Shown here: in pieces, positions 59,013 to 64,000 of the stretch | Position numbering within the stretch: the stretch's first letter is position 1 | Layout: every line of letters begins with the position of its first letter | Assembly: GCF_040545805.1 (NCBI RefSeq) | Contig: NZ_JBEPMO010000002.1 | Location: 239,685 to 303,684 of the forward strand | Reading direction: 5' to 3' | DNA: 64,000 nt | Source: Moheibacter stercoris | Lineage (GTDB): Bacteria > Bacteroidota > Bacteroidia > Flavobacteriales > Weeksellaceae | The notes under the pieces: model-generated | Databases searched by the model: none | What the model saw: only the letters and a program-made list of their open reading frames with translations | What the model was told of the DNA's origin: nothing | Program-made: the position numbers and the translations under genes

Positions 59013-59807
59013 ATGAAACAATACTTGGATTTAGCAAAGCATGTAATGGACAATGGGCAATTCAAAGAAGACCGCACGGGAACGGGAACAAAAAGTGTTT
59101 TCGGATATCAAATGCGCTTTGATATGTCAGAAGGTTTCCCGATGGTCACCACCAAAAAATTGCATTTGAAATCCATCATCCATGAATTGTTATGGTTTTT
59201 GAAAGGTGACACCAATGTCAAATATTTACAAGACAATGGTGTGAGAATTTGGAACGAATGGGCCGATGAAAATGGAGAATTAGGACCAGTATATGGTCAT
59301 CAATGGCGTTCTTGGGGAAAACCCAACGGTGAAACCATTGACCAAATCAAAATGGCAATCGACCAAATCAAAAACAATCCAGATTCAAGACGAATTATTG
59401 TTTCCGCTTGGAACGTAGGCGAATTGGATCAAATGGCATTGGCTCCTTGTCATGCTTTTTTCCAATTTTATGTTGCCGACGGCAAATTGTCTTTGCAATT
59501 GTACCAACGTAGTGCCGACATCTTCTTGGGCGTTCCTTTTAATATTGCATCCTATGCATTGTTGTTGAAAATGATGGCACAAGTTTGCGAATTACAAGAA
59601 GGAGATTTCATCCATACATTTGGTGACGCACATATTTATTCCAATCATTTTGATCAAATCAATTTGCAATTGACGCGCGAACCGAAAAAATTGCCTACGA
59701 TGAAACTCAATCCAGCAATCAAAGATATTTTCGACTTTACGTTTGAAGATTTTAGTTTAGAAGGATATGAATCTCATCCGCATATCAAGGGAGAAGTAGC
59801 TGTGTAA
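59013..59807 (+). CDS. thyA: Thymidylate synthase
   Basis: A 264-residue ThyA, exactly the usual length, when started at 59013 (MKQYLDLAKHVMDNG). The signature RTGTGTKSVFGYQMRFDMSE, the nucleophile segment LAPCHAFFQFY and QRSADIFLGVPFNIASYALL are intact. It makes dTMP from dUMP using methylene-tetrahydrofolate. The folate partner folA lies 3.5 kb downstream in the same direction. Confidence 0.96.
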   Translation: MKQYLDLAKHVMDNGQFKEDRTGTGTKSVFGYQMRFDMSEGFPMVTTKKLHLKSIIHELLWFLKGDTNVKYLQDNGVRIWNEWADENGELGPVYGHQWRSWGKPNGETIDQIKMAIDQIKNNPDSRRIIVSAWNVGELDQMALAPCHAFFQFYVADGKLSLQLYQRSADIFLGVPFNIASYALLLKMMAQVCELQEGDFIHTFGDAHIYSNHFDQINLQLTREPKKLPTMKLNPAIKDIFDFTFEDFSLEGYESHPHIKGEVAV

Positions 59808-59821
59808 AAGAAAAACATTTT

Positions 59822-60604
59822 ATGAAAAACCTAACCTACTTATTCACCATCCTTTTGACATGTTTCCTTTCATGCAATAGTCCGAAAGATGCACCCACAA
59901 AAGAATCCAAAACAGAACAAACTCCAATATTTTCTCAAAAAGTAGTATTGGATACTGACGAATTGAAAATCATCCAATTATCAGAACAAGTTTTTCAGCA
60001 TATTTCCTATCTACAGACCGAAAGTTTTGGAAATGTGGAATGCAACGGAATGGTTGTCATCAGCAATGGGGAAGCCATCGTCATGGATACACCAACCAAT
60101 GATGAGGCAACTCAAAAACTCATTCAATTCCTAGAAAACGATTTTAATTCTACCATAAAAGCAGTAGTTTCAACACATTTCCATGAAGATTGCATTGGTG
60201 GTTTGGACGAATTTCATAAGAAAAACATACCTTCCTACGCTTCGTCCAAAACAATTTCTCTTCTTCAAAACGAAACGGAAAATGTTCCTCAGAATGGCTT
60301 CGACAAAGAAATGACATTAACAATCGGACAAGAAGAATTCATTTTGGCCTATTTAGGAGAAGGTCACACAAAAGACAATTCCGTAGTGTATTTTCCTAAA
60401 GAAAAAACATTGTTTGGCGGTTGTTTGGTTAAGGAAATAGATGCATCCAAAGGCTATTTAGGTGATTCCAATGTGGAAGCCTGGCCAACAACAATTCGAA
60501 ACCTTCAAAACAGATTTCCAGACATCCAATTGGTCATTCCTGGTCATGGAAAAATTGGTGGATCTGAATTGTTGGACTATACGATTCAGTTGTTTAAGGA
60601 ATAA
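59822..60604 (+). CDS. Subclass B1 metallo-beta-lactamase, lipoprotein
   Basis: A 260-residue protein with a lipoprotein-type signal (CFLSC, C18) and a complete B1 active site: H119/H121/D123 in STHFHEDCIGG, H182 in GEGHTKDNSVVY, C201 and K204 in LFGGCLVK, H242 in VIPGHG. The pattern is closest to CcrA of Bacteroides (THFHGDCIGG, GGGHATDN, GGCMLK). B1 enzymes hydrolyse penicillins, cephalosporins and carbapenems with two zinc ions; a membrane-anchored form is less common. Activity is inferred from the residues; the gene follows thyA by 14 nt. Confidence 0.87.
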   Translation: MKNLTYLFTILLTCFLSCNSPKDAPTKESKTEQTPIFSQKVVLDTDELKIIQLSEQVFQHISYLQTESFGNVECNGMVVISNGEAIVMDTPTNDEATQKLIQFLENDFNSTIKAVVSTHFHEDCIGGLDEFHKKNIPSYASSKTISLLQNETENVPQNGFDKEMTLTIGQEEFILAYLGEGHTKDNSVVYFPKEKTLFGGCLVKEIDASKGYLGDSNVEAWPTTIRNLQNRFPDIQLVIPGHGKIGGSELLDYTIQLFKE

Positions 60605-60731
60605 TTGACACGTCAATAAAATTCCTCGAAATCTTCTCTAACTCAAAGAAAATTAACATCTTTTTGAGAATATCCTTGTAACTTTTTTGTTTATCTTTCG
60701 ACGAATTTTGACAAATAATATAGGTTACCAT

Positions 60732-63272
60732 ATGAAAAAACAACTATTCAGTATTGCGCTTGGATTTTTCATCGTTTCGCAATCCTACGCTCAGATAAAG
60801 GAAAGTTTACCGCCGAGTTACCGTGAAAATCAAGCCGATAAAATGGCGATTTTCCGTGCAGAACCAGAAAAAATCAATTCACTCGTTCATACCAAACTAG
60901 ATTTGAAATTCGATTTTGAAAAAGAACAAGTGTATGGTGAGGCTTGGATAACCTTGAAACCACATTTTTATGAAACCAACAAATTGGTTTTGGACGCCAA
61001 AGCCATGTTGATTCATGAAGTCTCTTTAGTGAAAGGGAATTCCAAGTCGAAATTGAATTTCAAAAATGACGAATGGCAAGTTTTCATTGATTTGGACAAA
61101 ACCTATAAACGAACAGAAGAATATACCATTTACATCAAATATACCGCTCGTCCAAACGAAGTGAAACAAGATGCTAGTGCTGCGATTACCGATGCAAAAG
61201 GAATGTATTTCATCAATGCGAGAGGAGAAGATCCCAACAAACCAATTCAAGTTTGGACGCAAGGTGAAACCGAATCGAGCTCTTGTTGGTTCCCAACCAT
61301 TGACAAACCCAATCAAAAGACTTCGCAAGAAATGTATTTGACGGTTCCTGACAAATTTGTGACTTTGTCCAATGGAAAACTGGAAAAACAAACCAAAAAT
61401 TCCGATGGAACGCGTACCGATTATTGGAATTTCAAACAAAAACATGCTCCATATTTATTTTATGTCGGAATCGGGGATTATGCAATTGTAAAAGACAAAT
61501 GGAAAAATATTGATGTTGATTATTATGTCGAACATGAATACGCTCCATACGCCAAAGATATTTTTGGAAACACACCTGAAATGATTGGTTTCTTTTCTGA
61601 TTTATTGAAATATGAATTCCCTTGGAACAAATACCATCAAATCACTGCCAGAGATTATGTCAGTGGCGCGATGGAAAACACAACTGCTGTAATTTTCTAC
61701 GATAAAGTTCAGCAAAAACCTGGACAATTGATCGATGAAAATACCGCCGAAGGAATCATTGCGCACGAATTATTTCACCATTGGTTCGGGGATTTGGTTA
61801 CCACAGAAAGTTGGGGGAATTTGACGGTAAATGAATCCTTGGCAAACTATTCAGAATACTTATGGTTCGAACATAAATTCGGAAAAGACAAAGCAGAAGA
61901 AGATCGTTACGACGATTTACAAGGATACAAAATGGATCCGTCCAATTTCAATAAAAATTTAGTTCGTACGCATTACCAAGCGCGAGAAGATATGTTTGAT
62001 GGCGTTTCCTATAACAAAGGTGGAAAGGGCGTTTTGAATATGCTACGCGGATATTTAGGTGATGATGCTTTCTTTTCGGGTTTAAGTAAATATTTGCATG
62101 ATTACGAATACGGAACTGCCGAAGCGGTACAAATTAGATTGGCGTTAGAAGAAGTATCGGGACGCGATTTGAATTGGTTTTTTGACCAATGGTATTTCTC
62201 CAATGGTCACCCGAAATTGAACATTGCCTATACCTACGATGCCAATTCGAAAAAAGTCAAAATAAACATGGTTCAAACCCAAGATAAATTCTTTGAATTC
62301 CCAATTGCATTTGATGTAGTAGTTGATGGAAAAACAACACGCCATACAGTTTGGGCTGCTAAAAAGAAAGAAAATGTTTTCGAATTTGACGCTGCAAAAA
62401 AACCAGAAGTTGTGATTCCAAATGCCGATCAAGATTTGTTATGCGACATCAACGACAACAAATCCATGGAAGAAATTGCCGCTCAATACAAATATGGAAA
62501 AGACGAATTCACCACGAGATTATTGGCACTTCAAACATTGGCAAATTCACAAAGCACCAATGATTTGGCTTTGAACACACTGATTTCAGCCTTAAAAGAT
62601 CCTTACGAAGGAATTCGTGAACGAGCAATTGGACTTTTGGACGGCAAAGACGCCAAAGTGAAATCCAAAGCAACTGCTGAATTGAAAAGAGTCGCAACTT
62701 CAGATCCTAAAACCAAAGTTCAATCGGCTGCTTTGAGAAAATTAAACGAAATGGGCGATACCGATTTAACGATGTTCTCCAATGCCTTGAAGAGTAAATC
62801 TTATTCGGTTCAATCGGCTGGAGCAGCTGGAGTGTTGCGATTAGATCCATCCAAAATCAATGAATTGGCAAGTTTGGACAATGAAGTTCTGGCGACGAAT
62901 CCTGCTTTGATCGCAGAATTAATGGATACTTGGATTTCCAAAAATGACAAATCGAAATTAGCACTATCGGCTGAGCACGTTGCATTCTTTTTATTTACGC
63001 AATATGAAGATGCCGCAATGGGAGCCAAATTGCAAAAAGGTTTTGGTTGGGTTTTGGGTTCAGATGATATGGAATCGACCCAAAAAGTCATTACAGCTTA
63101 TAAACAAGTTCATCAATACTACGCCAAAGACAATCCTAGCTTGACCGTTATGTTGAAAAACTTGTTAGATCAAGCGATTTCTTTGAAAGTGAAAGCCAAT
63201 CAATCTGCTCCTTCTAAATCCTTGGAAGCACAAATTGAAGCTTTGAACAAAGCAAAAGATTCTATGAAATAA
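60732..63272 (+). CDS. M1 family aminopeptidase
   Basis: An 846-residue zinc aminopeptidase with a signal peptide (SQSYAQ). GAMEN (312-316), the HELFHHW zinc motif (H345, E346, H349) and the distal glutamate (E368, NESL) are intact. The C-terminal ~250 residues are HEAT-like helical repeats. It removes N-terminal amino acids from peptides in the periplasm or at the outer membrane. The ATG at 60732 is used rather than an in-frame codon 45 nt upstream. Confidence 0.93.
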   Translation: MKKQLFSIALGFFIVSQSYAQIKESLPPSYRENQADKMAIFRAEPEKINSLVHTKLDLKFDFEKEQVYGEAWITLKPHFYETNKLVLDAKAMLIHEVSLVKGNSKSKLNFKNDEWQVFIDLDKTYKRTEEYTIYIKYTARPNEVKQDASAAITDAKGMYFINARGEDPNKPIQVWTQGETESSSCWFPTIDKPNQKTSQEMYLTVPDKFVTLSNGKLEKQTKNSDGTRTDYWNFKQKHAPYLFYVGIGDYAIVKDKWKNIDVDYYVEHEYAPYAKDIFGNTPEMIGFFSDLLKYEFPWNKYHQITARDYVSGAMENTTAVIFYDKVQQKPGQLIDENTAEGIIAHELFHHWFGDLVTTESWGNLTVNESLANYSEYLWFEHKFGKDKAEEDRYDDLQGYKMDPSNFNKNLVRTHYQAREDMFDGVSYNKGGKGVLNMLRGYLGDDAFFSGLSKYLHDYEYGTAEAVQIRLALEEVSGRDLNWFFDQWYFSNGHPKLNIAYTYDANSKKVKINMVQTQDKFFEFPIAFDVVVDGKTTRHTVWAAKKKENVFEFDAAKKPEVVIPNADQDLLCDINDNKSMEEIAAQYKYGKDEFTTRLLALQTLANSQSTNDLALNTLISALKDPYEGIRERAIGLLDGKDAKVKSKATAELKRVATSDPKTKVQSAALRKLNEMGDTDLTMFSNALKSKSYSVQSAGAAGVLRLDPSKINELASLDNEVLATNPALIAELMDTWISKNDKSKLALSAEHVAFFLFTQYEDAAMGAKLQKGFGWVLGSDDMESTQKVITAYKQVHQYYAKDNPSLTVMLKNLLDQAISLKVKANQSAPSKSLEAQIEALNKAKDSMK

Positions 63273-63294
63273 GAATTTTCAATAAAGTTTATCG

Positions 63295-63326
63295 AGCGGA
63301 TAGATGAAAATCTTTCCGCTTTTTTA
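63295..63326 (+). terminator. Terminator after the M1 aminopeptidase gene
   Basis: Stem AGCGGA/TCCGCT extended by TAGAT/ATCT, followed by a T-run. Confidence 0.7.
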
Positions 63327-63330
63327 TTTC

Positions 63331-63338
63331 TATATTTG
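63331..63338 (+). promoter_or_regulatory. -7 box TATATTTG, folA promoter
   Basis: Exact TAnnTTTG, 19 nt before the TTG start at 63358; supports that start because no ATG lies between. Confidence 0.6.
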
Positions 63339-63357
63339 AACCTAAATTTTTCATCCA

Positions 63358-63855
63358 TTGAAGCCAAATATTACCATCATCGTAGCCAAAGCAGCGAACA
63401 ACATCATCGGGAATGACAACCAATTGATTTGGCATTTGCCCAATGATTTAAAGCGATTCAAGGCGTTGACCTCTGGACATCCTATCATCATGGGTCGTAA
63501 AACTTACGAATCCATTGGTCGACCACTACCCAATCGTACCAATATTGTCATCACTCGAAATGCTGATTGGAAAGCTGATGGAATTATTACCGCAAATTCA
63601 TTGGAAAAAGCAATTGAAATTGCTTCAGAAATTGATTCCGAAATCTTCATCATTGGCGGAGGAAATATCTACCAACAATCGATGGAATTAGCAAATGTTT
63701 TGGAAGTAACAGAAGTACACCAAGATTTCGATGGCGATACTTCCTTTCCAGAAATTAACAAAGATATTTGGGAAGAAACATTTCGAGAAAAACATCCGAT
63801 TGACGAAAAGCATTCTATCGAATATTCTTTCGTACGTTACGAAAAAAGATCATAA
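63358..63855 (+). CDS. folA: Dihydrofolate reductase
   Basis: A 165-residue DHFR: IIVAKAANNIIGNDNQLIWH (substrate site), GRKTYESIGRPLPNRTNIVI, FIIGGGNIYQQSM. It reduces dihydrofolate made by thymidylate synthase upstream. The start is TTG 63358; no in-frame ATG exists near the family start and the promoter lies just before it. Confidence 0.95.
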   Translation: MKPNITIIVAKAANNIIGNDNQLIWHLPNDLKRFKALTSGHPIIMGRKTYESIGRPLPNRTNIVITRNADWKADGIITANSLEKAIEIASEIDSEIFIIGGGNIYQQSMELANVLEVTEVHQDFDGDTSFPEINKDIWEETFREKHPIDEKHSIEYSFVRYEKRS

Positions 63856-63860
63856 AAAAA

Positions 63861-63892
63861 AGAGGCTGTCTCAAAAGACAGTCTCTTTTTTA
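63861..63892 (+). terminator. Terminator after folA
   Basis: Stem AGAGGCTGTCT/AGACAGTCTCT with a 4-nt loop and a T-run. The sequence also resembles ends of insertion sequences, see findings. Confidence 0.7.
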
Positions 63893-64000
63893 TGCTTAAT
63901 ATTTATTTTTTGCTTCTTGGATATTAAAATTTCATTTTTCTAGCTTAAAAACTGATCATTTTTTCTAAACGGTAAAAAAAACTGGAATTTTGGCTGGTTT

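Overview
The window is chromosomal DNA from a low-GC member of the Bacteroidetes, class Flavobacteriia, plausibly a Weeksellaceae relative. The evidence is: many promoters with the flavobacterial -7 box TAnnTTTG (about 20 are listed), almost no Shine-Dalgarno sites, type IX secretion parts (PorT, a C-terminal sorting domain), the flavobacterial exosortase XrtF, several TonB-dependent receptors, HmuY proteins, the ubiE-porT pair, and prephenate dehydratase next to a DAHP synthase/chorismate mutase fusion. The genus call is inference.

Layout. 1-9.8 kb: MFS tail, higBA toxin-antitoxin pair, a sulfur group (ABC-F, TauE/SafE, MBL-rhodanese), DoxX, an amidohydrolase, topB, a decayed ParE toxin and a HopJ-family gene. 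9.85-14.15 kb: the most interesting region. A WYL-domain regulator diverges from an RtcB RNA ligase gene (interrupted by an apparent frameshift), followed by a tRNA-like non-coding RNA and a TROVE/Ro60 protein. The same 22-bp palindromic site precedes both the rtcB leader and the RNA, each time 12 nt before a TTTGCATCA block. 14.2-29.7 kb: pnp, rpsO, ubiE, porT, an aromatic-amino-acid block headed by a Phe/Tyr/Trp-rich leader peptide and attenuator (pheA, DAHP synthase/chorismate mutase), rsgA, dtd, two DUF3857 proteins, a MazG-like enzyme, aroA and small genes. 29.85 kb: tRNA-Leu(TAG).

30-38 kb: a heme/iron locus (T9SS-sorted HmuY-like protein diverging from a TonB receptor plus an HmuY-like lipoprotein, with a palindrome resembling an iron-regulator site between them), DinB-like protein, the Fe-S carriers Mrp and NifU-like, and DUF3108. 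38-47.8 kb: TonB receptors, nadC, mdh, a cluster of dispersed repeats, a DUF2520 protein, a KdsC-like phosphatase and maf. 47.9-53.5 kb: gyrB, rsmG, a GAF protein, xrtF and its partner. 53.6-56.9 kb: a probable copper-uptake pair (HYC_CC_PP protein and a TonB receptor carrying two HMA domains and a His-rich linker). 56.9-64 kb: rlmB, a RAYT transposase between REP palindromes, thyA, a CcrA-like subclass B1 metallo-beta-lactamase lipoprotein, an M1 aminopeptidase and folA.

How the parts fit. The WYL-RtcB-RNA-TROVE block reads as an inducible RNA-repair or RNA-surveillance unit: the regulator probably acts at both copies of the palindrome, RtcB would seal broken RNA, and the TROVE ring would hold the tRNA-mimicking RNA as a Y RNA. 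The folding and regulation are my reading of the sequence; no search or folding program was run.
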